The notes: generated from the sequence alone by a model not told the origin. Shown: positions 41,385 through 52,449, numbered from the stretch's first letter. The stretch: 64,000 nt of DNA from Terribacillus halophilus (GCF_900162685.1 NZ_LT727827.1:62001-126000), one strand, 5' to 3'. A program made the numbers and translations.

Positions 41385-42140
41385 TTATCTTTGGAATAAA
41401 TGATGTAAAAGTCTGCCTCTATCCTCAAAAAACTGCTTCATAGTTCGATAATGCTGCGTGTTTTCCAGGCGTGTCTCTGCTATTCCTGCTGCATCCAACT
41501 CAAAAATCTTTGCGTCAGGATAAGCCATTAAAAGCGGAGCATGTGTTGAGATAATAAACTGTGAACCTTGTTCTACTAGCTCATCAATTCGGGCTAGCAT
41601 GGACAACTGACGGATGGGTGATAATGCTGCTTCTGGTTCATCAAGTATGTAGAGCCCCTTTCCGCCGAATCGTTCCATGAAAGCAGCAAAAAATGCCTCT
41701 CCATGTGATTGCTCATGTAAGGAAGTACCTCCATAAGAATCAATAATTCTTCGAGAGCTTCCGGGCTCTTGATCCAGCTTCTCAATTTGCGTTGCTACGT
41801 TATAAAACGTCTCTGCTCGGAAAAAGTAACCATCACGAGGCCGGTTACTACCGCGGACAACCTGCATAAATTCATGCAAATTGGAATGTGTTGCATAACT
41901 CGAAAACGAGAAGTTTTTTGACCCGCCTTCTGGGTTAAATCCAAGCGCAACAGCCAGCGCTTCAAGCAGCGTCGATTTTCCCATCCCATTTTCTCCAATG
42001 ATATAAGTTACATTGGGATGAAACGAGAGTTTTCCTAGCTTTTGGATTATCGGCAGCGTGAACGGGAAATGATTAGGCAGTGGGGATTTTTCTTTTACAC
42101 TCATTTGCCTCACATACTGGTTCATCTTATCTAATTTCAT
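41385..42140 (-). CDS. AAA-type (SMC-like) ATPase
   Basis: 251 residues. Walker A is GENGMGKST (residues about 49-57), the signature region YGGTSLHEQSHGEAFFAAF lies where ABC-type ATPases have theirs, Walker B is GLYILDEPEAALSP, and the switch His is ISTHAPLL. It has no long coiled coil and no visible nuclease partner. It lies 13 nt upstream of the broken VOC gene. Similar stand-alone ATPases are common and of unknown role. Confidence 0.82.
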   Translation of the reverse strand: MKLDKMNQYVRQMSVKEKSPLPNHFPFTLPIIQKLGKLSFHPNVTYIIGENGMGKSTLLEALAVALGFNPEGGSKNFSFSSYATHSNLHEFMQVVRGSNRPRDGYFFRAETFYNVATQIEKLDQEPGSSRRIIDSYGGTSLHEQSHGEAFFAAFMERFGGKGLYILDEPEAALSPIRQLSMLARIDELVEQGSQFIISTHAPLLMAYPDAKIFELDAAGIAETRLENTQHYRTMKQFFEDRGRLLHHLFQR

Positions 42141-42197
42141 ACGATTCCACCTGTCTTTATAGCCAAAAGTTTTATTCCCAGAAAGGAGAATATAGTC

Positions 42198-42599
42198 ATG
42201 CGAGAATACACCCTGTTTGCTATTCTAATTATCTTGTTTTTAGCGGTTATTCTCTTCACCCGCTACTTAAATAAGCCAGTAAAAGGTCTATTTGTCGTTT
42301 ACTATCTTGCGCTTGGTATTTTATTTGTTGTCATCAAGGAACGTATCGATAACAAATATGAAGATGCCGCACAGACGCCAAATGCTTACTGGCTCGTAAA
42401 TAATGAATGGATTGCCGATATCCGTCATTTACTATTTGTACCGATAATAGGTTTGCTTATTTATTTGCTTTATAAAGGCTATACAGACCCGAAAGGCCCA
42501 TGGAAACGATCTAACATTTTAGGCGTTATTTTTCCGCTCGCTGCGCTGCTGGCGGTTTGTTATTGGTTGTTCTCTTACACGTACGGCTATCATTTTTGA
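42198..42599 (+). CDS. Four-helix membrane protein of unknown function
   Basis: 133 residues with hydrophobic segments at about 5-21, 31-46, 78-95 and 108-127. A hydrophilic loop (KERIDNKYEDAAQTPNAYWLVNNEWIADIRH) separates the second and third. No family recognised. AAAGGAG precedes the ATG. Divergent from the ATPase gene. Confidence 0.65.
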   Translation: MREYTLFAILIILFLAVILFTRYLNKPVKGLFVVYYLALGILFVVIKERIDNKYEDAAQTPNAYWLVNNEWIADIRHLLFVPIIGLLIYLLYKGYTDPKGPWKRSNILGVIFPLAALLAVCYWLFSYTYGYHF

Positions 42600-42696
42600 G
42601 GCACAGTTGCCTGATAGCCTTTTCTCCTTTGATTGTACAGGAAAAGCTGTCACTTTTATGGAATTATATACCATTGGCCAATAAAGGAGATAGGTT

Positions 42697-43467
42697 ATGG
42701 ATTTCAAAGCGCAGCAAAATAAGTACACCTATTCATCCAGGCACGCTGCTCCTGCTTGGATGGACTTTATGAGAAAAATAGTTCCTTACCAGCAAATAAA
42801 CCACGCAGGCGACATTGGCTGTGGCGGCGGTATTTATACAAAGGCACTAGCAGAGCTAGGCATACCGCTCGTCACAGGTGTAGATTCTTCAGCTGTCATG
42901 CTCGAGGCAGCAGCTGAAAATTGTCAGAAGGAGCAAGGCGTTCAATTCCATAAAGGAGACGCCCTTGCAACCGGTTTGGAAAACGCTAGCTGTGATTTAA
43001 TTCTGGAACGCGCCTTGATTCATCATCTGCCAAACCTGCAGCCCTGTTTCTCGGAAGCATACCGGCTGCTGCGTCCTGGCGGCACGCTGTTGATCCAAGA
43101 TCGCACACCGGAAGACTGTCTTCTGCCTGGCAGTCCCGAGCACATAAGAGGCTATTTCTTCACCTGTTTTCCGAAGCTTGCGGAAATCGAGACCAGCAGA
43201 AGACATACCTCTGAAAATGTGTTAGAGAACTTGAAAAATTGCGGATTTCACACACTAGAACAACATACCTTATGGGAAGTTCGTCACGTACATGAAACAA
43301 AAGAAAAACTGCTGGCCGGCCTTCGCGCCAGACTGGGGAGGAGCATCCTGCATACGTTAAAGGATGATGAACTTGAAGAGTTGGTTTTATATATTGACGA
43401 TTGTATCACAACAGAAAGGGATATTGTGGAAAGAGATAGGTGGACGATTTGGAAGGCAAGGAAGTAG
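42697..43467 (+). CDS. Class I SAM-dependent methyltransferase
   Basis: 256 residues. Motif I is AGDIGCGGGIYTKALAELG, then VTGVDSSAVMLEAAAEN, and LILERALIHHLPNLQPCFSEAYRLLRPGGTLLIQDR covers motifs II to III of the UbiE/COQ5-like methyltransferase_11 group. The C-terminal 60 residues are helical and specific. Substrate unknown. It ends at the bidirectional terminator shared with fumC. Confidence 0.82.
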   Translation: MDFKAQQNKYTYSSRHAAPAWMDFMRKIVPYQQINHAGDIGCGGGIYTKALAELGIPLVTGVDSSAVMLEAAAENCQKEQGVQFHKGDALATGLENASCDLILERALIHHLPNLQPCFSEAYRLLRPGGTLLIQDRTPEDCLLPGSPEHIRGYFFTCFPKLAEIETSRRHTSENVLENLKNCGFHTLEQHTLWEVRHVHETKEKLLAGLRARLGRSILHTLKDDELEELVLYIDDCITTERDIVERDRWTIWKARK

Positions 43468-43550
43468 AAGGATTCAATAACCCGCTACGCATAGCCCGTA
43501 GTAGAATGCTCTAAATAATCGCCCCCTTAACTCCCTTATGTTTAAACTGA

Positions 43551-43588
43551 AAAAGCAACCAAGTGCTAAATGCAGCTCGGTTGCTTTT
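43551..43588. terminator. Bidirectional terminator next to fumC
   Basis: Stem AAAAGCAACC with an 18-nt loop and T/A runs on both sides. Confidence 0.75.
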
Positions 43589-43592
43589 CCTA

Positions 43593-44981
43593 TTAGATAT
43601 TTGGTTTTACCATATCTTCTGGTTTCACCATTTCATCAAATTGTTCTTCTGTCAGCAGTCCAAGTCTGACCGCCGCTTCTTTCAGTGTTACGTCTTCTTT
43701 ATGTGCTGTCTTAGCGATTTTTGCTGCCTTTTCGTATCCGATATGCGGGTTCAAAGCAGTTACAAGCATCAGTGAATTAGTTAGGTTTTCTTCGATTGTT
43801 TTGTGATTTGGCTCTATGCCTACAGCGCAGTTATCATGGAATGACACCATGCTGTCGCTCAATAGCTGAACAGACTGCAAAAAATTGTAAATGATTACTG
43901 GTTTAAATACATTTAATTCAAAGTTCCCCTGACTTGCAGCAAAGCCAATCGTTGCGTCATTTCCCATTATCTGAGCTGTTACCATCGTAACTGCTTCACA
44001 TTGCGTCGGGTTGACTTTTCCTGGCATGATGGAGCTTCCAGGCTCATTTTCAGGAATGATGATTTCGCCGATACCGCAGCGAGGACCACTAGCCAGCCAG
44101 CGGACATCATTAGCAATCTTCATCAAATCTGCTGCTAGCGCCTTCAGTGCGCCATGGGTATATGTCATTTCGTCATGACTTGTCAGTGCATGGAATTTAT
44201 TCGATGAGCTATAGAAAAGCTGCCCGGTAAACTTGGTAATTTCCTCAGCTGTGATGTCGCCAAACTGCGGGTGAGCATTAATACCAGTGCCGACTGCTGT
44301 GCCGCCGATTGCCAGCGCACGGAGTTTCTCTGTTGCTTCGACGATCATTTCTTTTGAACGATCCAGCATATGCACCCAGCCGCTAATTTCCTGTCCGAGA
44401 GTTAACGGCGTAGCATCCTGCAGATGCGTACGTCCAATTTTCACAATGTCACTAAACGCTTCCGCTTTTTCATTCAGCGTGTGACGAAGCTGTTCTAATG
44501 CAGGCAACAGTTGTTCATATATAGCTAACACCCCGGCAATATGCATCGCTGTCGGAAAAGTATCATTTGAGCTTTGACTGCGGTTAACATCATCGTTAGG
44601 ATGAATTTTTATGTCAGATCCTTTTTTCTCCAGTAAAGCATTAGCAAGATTTGCAACGACTTCATTCATATTCATGTTACTTTGTGTACCGCTCCCAGTC
44701 TGCCAAACGACAAGCGGGAAATTATCATCGTATTTCCCAGTAAGAATGCTATCACAAACTGCTGCGATGTTTTCTGCTTTTTCCTTTTCCAAATTTCCAA
44801 GACGATGGTTAGCTATAGCTGTATTGCGCTTCAAGATAGCAAAAGCCTTAACGACTCTCTCTGGCATTATTTCAGAACCTATTTTAAAGTTCTCTTTACT
44901 TCGCTGCGTCTGTGCACCCCAGAACTTTTCTGCTGGCACTCTCACTTCTCCAAAAGTATCTCTTTCTATTCTGTAATCCAT
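43593..44981 (-). CDS. fumC: Class II fumarate hydratase
   Basis: 462 residues of the fumarase/aspartase superfamily, interconverting fumarate and malate in the TCA cycle. It opens [28 protein letters not shown]. The signature [15 protein letters not shown] is present near residue 317, with the catalytic serine loop; [10 protein letters not shown] and the H-region [14 protein letters not shown] are also typical. Full length; GCAGGAGGG before the ATG. Known as citG in Bacillus. Divergent from a LysR gene that may control it. Confidence 0.94.
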   Translation of the reverse strand: MDYRIERDTFGEVRVPAEKFWGAQTQRSKENFKIGSEIMPERVVKAFAILKRNTAIANHRLGNLEKEKAENIAAVCDSILTGKYDDNFPLVVWQTGSGTQSNMNMNEVVANLANALLEKKGSDIKIHPNDDVNRSQSSNDTFPTAMHIAGVLAIYEQLLPALEQLRHTLNEKAEAFSDIVKIGRTHLQDATPLTLGQEISGWVHMLDRSKEMIVEATEKLRALAIGGTAVGTGINAHPQFGDITAEEITKFTGQLFYSSSNKFHALTSHDEMTYTHGALKALAADLMKIANDVRWLASGPRCGIGEIIIPENEPGSSIMPGKVNPTQCEAVTMVTAQIMGNDATIGFAASQGNFELNVFKPVIIYNFLQSVQLLSDSMVSFHDNCAVGIEPNHKTIEENLTNSLMLVTALNPHIGYEKAAKIAKTAHKEDVTLKEAAVRLGLLTEEQFDEMVKPEDMVKPNI

Positions 44982-45089
44982 ATTGTTCCCTCCTGCTTCT
45001 ACATAAATAGTAGCACTGCCACTTTATATTGTATAATGCATAATAAATATAATTTTGATAACTCTATGTAATGATAGCGAGGCGATAAT

Positions 45090-45986
45090 ATGGAATGGGA
45101 ACAATTGGAGTACTTTCAAACGTTAGCTCGTATGCAGCATGTTACGAAAGCAGCGCAGGCTCTCTCCATTACACAACCAGCTCTGTCCAGATCCATCGTT
45201 CGATTGGAAGATAGTATCGGAGTTCCTCTTTTTGATAGGCAAGGGCGCTCTCTTAAGTTGAATAAGTATGGAGCTTTATTCCTAAACAGAGTTGATACCA
45301 TAATAAGAGAGTATAAGGAGGGAAGAGAAGAACTACAATCTCTGGTGCAGCCAGATCAAGGAGAAGTATCATTCGGATTTCTGCACACACTTGGAACAGC
45401 AGTCGTTCCTCATGTAATCGGCGCGTTTCAAGAGGACTATCCGAAGGTCCAGTTCCAATTAAGGCAAAATCATTCAAACTGGCTTCTGCAGCATGTAATA
45501 AATGGTAAACTTGATCTTTGCTTACTCGCCTCTCCTACGACAGAAACACAATTGCAATGGACACCATTGTGGGAGGAAGAGCTGTTCTTATTTCTACCTA
45601 ATAAGCATAAGTTTGCTTCCCGTGATTCCATCACACTGGATGAAATCACGGAAGAGCCATTCGTCCTAATGAAAGAAGGCTTTGCACTTCGGATGACGAC
45701 AGATCACATTTTCGAACAAGTGCAAATACGTCCGAGGATTATGTTCGAAGGAGAAGAAATGAACACAATCGCCGGCTTTGTAGCAGCCGGACTAGGCCTC
45801 TCTATACTTCCGGATTTCCAAGGTATGGATCAAGCAAATCTAGCCAAAGTCCGCATCAGCTGGCCAATATGCAAACGAACAATCGGCATCTCCTGGATGG
45901 AAGGAAAATATTTATCACCCGTCGCAGAAGCATTTAAGCAGTATATCATTAACCACTTTCATCAAGCTGGTCGGGATAACAAGTAA
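45090..45986 (+). CDS. LysR family transcriptional regulator
   Basis: 298 residues: winged helix MEWEQLEYFQTLARMQHVTKAAQALSITQPALSRSIVRLED, linker helix and a substrate-binding domain ending FKQYIINHF. It is divergent from fumC, with 108 bp between their starts, the usual arrangement for a LysR protein and its target. Control of fumC is therefore a reasonable guess. The effector is unknown. Confidence 0.86.
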   Translation: MEWEQLEYFQTLARMQHVTKAAQALSITQPALSRSIVRLEDSIGVPLFDRQGRSLKLNKYGALFLNRVDTIIREYKEGREELQSLVQPDQGEVSFGFLHTLGTAVVPHVIGAFQEDYPKVQFQLRQNHSNWLLQHVINGKLDLCLLASPTTETQLQWTPLWEEELFLFLPNKHKFASRDSITLDEITEEPFVLMKEGFALRMTTDHIFEQVQIRPRIMFEGEEMNTIAGFVAAGLGLSILPDFQGMDQANLAKVRISWPICKRTIGISWMEGKYLSPVAEAFKQYIINHFHQAGRDNK

Positions 45987-46005
45987 TCATATCCACGCAA
46001 ACAAA

Positions 46006-46033
46006 AAGAAGCATGCCAAATGACATGCTTCTT
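46006..46033 (+). terminator. Terminator after the LysR gene
   Basis: 10-bp stem AAGAAGCATG with an 8-nt loop. Confidence 0.75.
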
Positions 46034-46170
46034 CTACTAATCAATAATAAAAGGCTCCAGTCCCAAGAAAGCAGCATTTATAAGCTTAATAGTGTTTTCA
46101 ATTACAAATATTACATAGTAGCTGACTAGCACCATGAAGTATTTCTGTTACTTCTCACAGCTAACAAAAA

Positions 46171-46200
46171 GACCTTGAAAGAAGTTTACCTTTCAAGGTC
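46171..46200 (-). terminator. Terminator of the beta-glucoside operon
   Basis: 11-bp perfect stem GACCTTGAAAG, 8-nt loop, T5 on the minus strand. Confidence 0.85.
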
Positions 46201-46207
46201 TCATAAC

Positions 46208-47659
<1,452 letters not shown>

Positions 47660-49573
47660 CTATTTAATAGCTGTCATTAAGTTATTGCCGTGCGCTGTCA
47701 TCTCTGTTTCATCAATCGTAATCTCCGTATAGTTAGCTGGATTCGTCACAATAATTGGGGTAATCGTTTGCACGCCCGCGGACTTAATGGCTTCTGCATC
47801 AAACTCATTGATAACATCCCCTTGTTTGACAATGTCTCCTTCTTTCACACGAAGCGTAAAAGGCTCACCATCCAGTTTGACTGTATCAAGACCAACATGT
47901 ATTAATACCTCTACACCATTGTCGGACTGCAGACCAATCGCATGTTTCGTCGGTGCAATCATGACAACTTTCCCATCAAATGGGGCGTAAACCTTATTTT
48001 CATTCGGCTCGATTGCCAGACCCATTCCCATTGCTCCTGAGCTGAATACCTCATCAGGTACTGTTTCCAGCGACATCAGTTTTCCGCTCAATGGCGCGTG
48101 AATCGTGTCTTCACTAGTTTGTGCAGCGGATGCTTCTGCTTTGCTGTCTTCCGTAGTGACTGCATCTTTCCCTTTTGCCAAGTCTTCATCGGCTTGTTTG
48201 GCTGTATCTTCGCCAAATCCAAAGATCTGAATCAAAATGATTGGCAGCACAATTGCAATGACAGAACCGATTAAGATGCCCCATACGCTTGTAGGATAGT
48301 CAGCGTTGATACCGTTTACAATTGTCAGCGGGCCCGGCAATCCGGCGTAAGCAAAGTAATATGGATTGAAAAAGCTTGCCGTAATTGCTCCAATCGCACC
48401 TGAAATACATCCAATAATAAATGGTTTCTTAAAACGTAATGTTACGCCGTAAATGGCTGGCTCGGTAATACCAAATATGCCGGTCGTACCAGCGGATATA
48501 CCGATTCTCTTTGTTTCCTTGCTTTTTGCTTTGATGATTACGCCGACAACCGCTCCAACTTGCGCAATAACCGCAATCGTTTGGTATGCCTGGAAGGAAT
48601 CCATACCATATTGTTCATAGTTTGCTAGAGAAAGCGGCGTAATACCCCAATGAACACCAAAGATAACAATTACCTGCCAAAAGGCACCAATAATAGCTGC
48701 TGCGAGCCAAGGTACATTATCAGCCAGTATATTGTATCCGTTTGCAATTCCATTCGCACCAAGTGTTGTAATCGGTCCAATAATGACTAATGTCAACGGA
48801 ACGATAATTAAGATACTTAGAAATGGCACAAAGATAGGACGGACAACTTCATGAATGCTCTTGTTTAAGAAGCGTTCCAAGTAAGAGAGAATCCACACTA
48901 GAAATAATGGCGGTAAAACGGATGATGTATAGGTTGTTTCTGTCAGTGGCAGCCCTAAGAAGTTCAAACTGCTGCCATTCCCAATACTTTCAGCCATTGC
49001 TGTCCACTCCGGACTTACAAGAGCCGCTGTGGCTGCTACCGCGATATACGTATTTGTCTTAAAATGCTTGGATGCTGTAATGGCGATAAAGATAGGCAAG
49101 AATGTAAACGGTGCCCAAGACATAAAATCCAAGACTGCAAACGTACTTGTATTTTCAAAGTTTGAAAATAGCATTTTTAGCAGAATCAATACACCTTGCA
49201 ATATACCAGCAGCAGCAAGTATATAGATGAACGGTGCAAAAACTGCCGACATGGTTGCAATAACTCGGTTCAAAATTGAACCTTTATTCTCATAGTCTTC
49301 ATTCTCTGTATCTACGTTCACCAGTTTGGCAAACTCTTCGTACACTTCTCCAACATGCTGTCCAATAACAACTTGGAACTGTCCGCCATTTTCAACTACT
49401 GTAATAACACCTGGCAGATTGTTCACCTCTTGTTTCGCAGCCGGATTGGAGTTTTTTAGTACTAAACGTAAGCGTGTTGCACATCGGGTAGCACTGACGA
49501 CATTTTCTTCGCCGCCAACCGCGTCTAATATATCACGAGCAAGTTTTGAATAATCTCTTACCTTCTCAGCCAT
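47660..49573 (-). CDS. bglP: Beta-glucoside PTS transporter EIIBCA
   Basis: 637 residues with the domain order B-C-A. EIIB has the phospho-cysteine in ATRCATRLRL (Cys31). EIIC spans about residues 105-455 with GITEPAIYGVTL as family signature. A charged Ala/Glu linker leads to EIIA, with the phospho-histidine in LIHVGLDTVKL (His559). It imports and phosphorylates beta-glucosides. Its promoter lies inside an operator and cre cluster shared with the divergent GntR gene. No antiterminator (RAT) hairpin is evident, so control is by repressor. Confidence 0.92.
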   Translation of the reverse strand: MAEKVRDYSKLARDILDAVGGEENVVSATRCATRLRLVLKNSNPAAKQEVNNLPGVITVVENGGQFQVVIGQHVGEVYEEFAKLVNVDTENEDYENKGSILNRVIATMSAVFAPFIYILAAAGILQGVLILLKMLFSNFENTSTFAVLDFMSWAPFTFLPIFIAITASKHFKTNTYIAVAATAALVSPEWTAMAESIGNGSSLNFLGLPLTETTYTSSVLPPLFLVWILSYLERFLNKSIHEVVRPIFVPFLSILIIVPLTLVIIGPITTLGANGIANGYNILADNVPWLAAAIIGAFWQVIVIFGVHWGITPLSLANYEQYGMDSFQAYQTIAVIAQVGAVVGVIIKAKSKETKRIGISAGTTGIFGITEPAIYGVTLRFKKPFIIGCISGAIGAITASFFNPYYFAYAGLPGPLTIVNGINADYPTSVWGILIGSVIAIVLPIILIQIFGFGEDTAKQADEDLAKGKDAVTTEDSKAEASAAQTSEDTIHAPLSGKLMSLETVPDEVFSSGAMGMGLAIEPNENKVYAPFDGKVVMIAPTKHAIGLQSDNGVEVLIHVGLDTVKLDGEPFTLRVKEGDIVKQGDVINEFDAEAIKSAGVQTITPIIVTNPANYTEITIDETEMTAHGNNLMTAIK

Positions 49574-49594
49574 ATTAACACCTCTTTTTTATTT

Positions 49595-49608
49595 AGTATA
49601 CGCTTACA
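49595..49608 (-). promoter_or_regulatory. cre site of the beta-glucoside operon
   Basis: TGTAAGCGTATACT on the minus strand, starting at the last base of the -10 box and covering the transcription start. Confidence 0.65.
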
Positions 49609-49636
49609 TTATAATTATACCGTTATAATTCATCAA
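49608..49636 (-). promoter_or_regulatory. Promoter of bglP-bglA
   Basis: Minus strand TTGATG (49636-49631), 17-nt spacer, perfect TATAAT (49613-49608). Confidence 0.75.
49613..49630. promoter_or_regulatory. Probable GntR operator between the -35 and -10 boxes
   Basis: Perfect inverted repeat AATTATA-N4-TATAATT filling the promoter spacer. A repressor bound here would exclude RNA polymerase. Confidence 0.6.
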
Positions 49637-49739
49637 GTATAAACTAATTATATTAATAAAGGATACTTTGAAAAGAGGGTTTTCGTTAACACGCGGCTGT
49701 GCTAAAATCGCTCTATCTAAACAAATGAGGAATGTAACG

Positions 49740-50447
49740 ATGCTCAAATATCAGCAAATCGCAAATGAAATTCAACAGGATATAGAAAAAGATGATCTCC
49801 AGCAAGGCACCAAGTTACCCGTGCTTGAAACATTTATGACCGAATACAAAACAAGTAAAAGTACCGTTATTAAAGCACTTAGTCTGCTCGAGCGAAAAGG
49901 TCTTGTTTATCAAGTACGCGGCAGCGGCATTTTTGTTCGCCGCAGAAGCCGTAAAGGCTATATCAGCTTCTCCAACCAAGGCTTTAGTGACGAATTGAGC
50001 GAATTTGATATCACAGCCAAGGTAATGGAGCTTGATATTCGCAAGCCGCCGGAAGATGTTGCATTTAATCTGAAAATCAATCCAGAAGAAGATGTCTATT
50101 ACGTAAAACGTATACGCTATATTAACGGCCAGACACTTTGCTTAGAAGAGTCTTATTACAATAAGTCTATTGTTACGTACTTGAACATTGAAATAGCTAC
50201 TGGCTCCATTTTCGACTATATTAGTAATGCATTGGGCGCCAAGATTGGCTTTTCTGATTTATATTTACACATTCAAAAACTGGACCAAGAAGAAGCACAG
50301 CAATTACAGCTAAAGAAAGGTGACCCAAAGCTGTTTGTCGAGACTATCTTTTATCTGAATAACGGATCGCCATTTGACTTTTCCAAGGTCACGTATAACT
50401 ACCAGCAGTCACAGTTCTTTTTCCAGTCTACGGGGCATTCGCTCTAA
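49740..50447 (+). CDS. GntR/HutC-family regulator of beta-glucoside use
   Basis: 235 residues: GntR winged helix (MLKYQQIANEIQQDIEKDDLQQGTKLPVLE, STVIKALSLLERKGLVYQVRGSGIFV) and a UTRA effector domain from about residue 90 (VYYVKRIRYINGQTLCLEESYY). It resembles regulators of sugar PTS operons that sense the phosphorylated sugar. I use the ATG at 49740 (GAGGA at 8 nt); an open frame 24 codons earlier is unsupported. Divergent from bglP with the operator between. Confidence 0.87.
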   Translation: MLKYQQIANEIQQDIEKDDLQQGTKLPVLETFMTEYKTSKSTVIKALSLLERKGLVYQVRGSGIFVRRRSRKGYISFSNQGFSDELSEFDITAKVMELDIRKPPEDVAFNLKINPEEDVYYVKRIRYINGQTLCLEESYYNKSIVTYLNIEIATGSIFDYISNALGAKIGFSDLYLHIQKLDQEEAQQLQLKKGDPKLFVETIFYLNNGSPFDFSKVTYNYQQSQFFFQSTGHSL

Positions 50448-50448
50448 A

Positions 50449-50796
50449 ATGAAAAATCGCTTGTGGAAAGCATACGAAAACTGGGAAACAGAGCTAGACA
50501 AAAACGAATGGTATTTCAGTGAGTGCTTTGACGCGTTGGCTGCAAAGCTTTCTCCTTCAGAAGCATTTGATAGCATTCCGGATATTCTCGATGTTTTACT
50601 GCATGTAAAGGAAACATATTTGCTAAATGAAACACTTGAATTCCTTCTCATTATCTACAACACAGCCAATACGACCGAGTTACATCCTGCCCTCTTAGCA
50701 ACGTGCAGGGAGATTAACTGTAAGTTAGAACAGCTGGGAGATTCGTATAGCAAAAGTACATGGGTTGAGTTAAAACAGATGCTGCGTGTAATTTAA
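50449..50796 (+). CDS. Acidic helical protein of unknown function
   Basis: 115 residues, starting 1 nt after the GntR stop, with no good ribosome site of its own, so translation is likely coupled. Mostly helical and acidic (WKAYENWETELDKNEWYFSECF, DSIPDILDVLLHVKETYLLNETLEFLLIIYN). The pattern resembles small cytoplasmic immunity-type proteins, but I do not recognise a family. Its place behind the regulator, away from the sugar genes, is unexplained. Confidence 0.6.
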   Translation: MKNRLWKAYENWETELDKNEWYFSECFDALAAKLSPSEAFDSIPDILDVLLHVKETYLLNETLEFLLIIYNTANTTELHPALLATCREINCKLEQLGDSYSKSTWVELKQMLRVI

Positions 50797-50807
50797 TTAC
50801 ACGTACA

Positions 50808-50845
50808 ATAAAGCCACCAAGTCTGCTAAGACTTGGTGGCTTTAT
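50808..50845. terminator. Bidirectional terminator
   Basis: 17-bp perfect stem ATAAAGCCACCAAGTCT with a 4-nt loop, between the GntR transcript and the convergent lipoprotein gene. Confidence 0.92.
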
Positions 50846-50869
50846 GTTTGTATTTTAATTCATAATTTT

Positions 50870-51187
50870 TCAATCAACATGCACAACTCTAGTAATAACA
50901 GGATTGTGATCTTCAAATCCATCCGAATCCGCTTCCCGCTTATAATCCCCATTCGGGCTTCTACGGTACCAGCCAATACCAGATTCGTACTTGACCGAAA
51001 TGTACTTAGCACCTTTATAAACAGTGACTTCGGAGTCTATATTGTTTAGTTCTAAGGAGCTGCCCTCTTTTAAGTAATCTTTTTCTTGGGCAAACACATT
51101 ATCCATCTCATCATCGTAGCTTCCATAAGCACATCCAGACAAAAACATTAGAAATAAAACAACAATAAGACAGCCTTGCTTGGCCAT
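50870..51187 (-). CDS. Small lipoprotein
   Basis: 105 residues. MAKQGCLIVVLFLMFLSGC ends in the lipobox LSGC (lipidated Cys19). The mature part is acidic with a beta-like stretch (SEVTVYKGAKYISVKYESGIGWYRR). No family recognised. GGAGGAG lies 6 nt before the ATG at 51187. Downstream partner of the larger membrane protein gene. Confidence 0.7.
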   Translation of the reverse strand: MAKQGCLIVVLFLMFLSGCAYGSYDDEMDNVFAQEKDYLKEGSSLELNNIDSEVTVYKGAKYISVKYESGIGWYRRSPNGDYKREADSDGFEDHNPVITRVVHVD

Positions 51188-51219
51188 ACTGTCTCCTCCA
51201 TGCGGTAGATTTTGATATA

Positions 51220-52323
51220 TCATTGCTTGTAAGGTATATATCGATAAGGTGTAATCACATCTTCCTTACCCGGTACATAAAGTGAAACGGTCGGACCCTT
51301 AACAGAGGTGCTGACTGGGAAGATTTCGCCTTTTTCTGTTACATACTGCAAATTCTCTGGGAAAGCCCATTCCCGAATACCCTTATACATGAGTGCATTT
51401 TGGTCCTGTCCCATTTCCTGGACAACCTCTCCTACTGGAATGTATTTCATCATATCCAGCACATGCTGCAAGTCATTTTCAGGGATGTATGGGAATTGAT
51501 CATCTTCCCATTCCTGTTCATCAACTACAACAGAATTCCCACCGCTGTCACTGGTAATCAGATAATTATACCGGTGTACCTTCTCGTCATCATACCCGTT
51601 CACGTAAGCATAGAAACTTGTAATTGTTCCATCTTTATCAAATGTAATCTCGAGGTTATCTGTCATTAAATAAGGCTCCATCCCAACCTCTTTGTCTACC
51701 GCATCAATAATTCCTTGGAGACCGATCTCATAAATATTATCACTGCCTAAATCGACTTTATCTTCTGTCGCTAACCGCTCCAGTCCCCAGCTAAGCGCAC
51801 CATGATAATCGGTAGCGTTGTAATAGACCTTATAGCCACCCATCACGGTAATGACAATAAATAAAGCCAACGAAAGCATCCACAGACTAGGAACACTTCT
51901 TTTGCGCTGGAAAGAAAGGTCCATCTTCTTTGAAATAGGAATGATACGATTCTTATTAAAATGAAGCAGCCACCAATTGCGATAACTGCGAATATACTTC
52001 AATTCCGTTAGCGAAAACTCCTCCCCAGCAATCGACAGTTGCCCCGTCGAAATATTCATTGCTTGGTCTGATTCATATAAAAATCGTTGTTTTATCTGTT
52101 TACGGTAAATCCAATAAACTCTTGTTAACAGAACAAGTAACATGAGACCGCATCCTGCCAACAACGGTATGTTCGTGCGAAGCTGCCCAATGTACGTAAT
52201 CGTATCTGCTAATCGCCATGCAAACCAATAAAACAGCAACAGGAAAACAGTGTATACACTATCGAAAAATAGATTCTTGATCAGTAATATGCGGTATGTC
52301 TTTTTGTTTGATTTTTGTTCCAA
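51220..52323 (-). CDS. Membrane-anchored protein of unknown function (TTG start)
   Basis: 367 residues. Two membrane helices near 17-38 and 52-70, a cytoplasmic PH-like stretch (MNISTGQLSIAGEEFSLTELKYIRSYRNWWLLHFNKNRIIPISKK), a third helix near 145-162, and a 200-residue extracellular part. The only reasonable start is TTG at 52323, with AAGGAG 12 nt away. It is followed by a lipoprotein gene 32 nt later, so an envelope function for the pair is likely. Confidence 0.65.
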   Translation of the reverse strand: MEQKSNKKTYRILLIKNLFFDSVYTVFLLLFYWFAWRLADTITYIGQLRTNIPLLAGCGLMLLVLLTRVYWIYRKQIKQRFLYESDQAMNISTGQLSIAGEEFSLTELKYIRSYRNWWLLHFNKNRIIPISKKMDLSFQRKRSVPSLWMLSLALFIVITVMGGYKVYYNATDYHGALSWGLERLATEDKVDLGSDNIYEIGLQGIIDAVDKEVGMEPYLMTDNLEITFDKDGTITSFYAYVNGYDDEKVHRYNYLITSDSGGNSVVVDEQEWEDDQFPYIPENDLQHVLDMMKYIPVGEVVQEMGQDQNALMYKGIREWAFPENLQYVTEKGEIFPVSTSVKGPTVSLYVPGKEDVITPYRYIPYKQ

Positions 52324-52449
52324 TTTGAAGTCTGACTCCTTATTAATGATTCAAAGCTATTAATAAATCATAGCATGTTAATGGAATCATATGGAAGAGT
52401 TTGAGCTATATGAAATGATACTATTTCAGTATTGTACCGCAGCTTTTGA

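Noticed and set aside
33928-42140. A defence island around the AAA ATPase, GNATs, Nudix and amidotransferase genes
   Set aside because: No nuclease, reverse transcriptase, TIR, restriction or toxin partner is visible, and the ATPase is the common stand-alone type.
43470-43500. CTACG-N7-CGTAG hairpin after the methyltransferase gene
   Set aside because: A 5-bp stem only, with no T run; the stronger hairpin at 43551-43588 explains termination.
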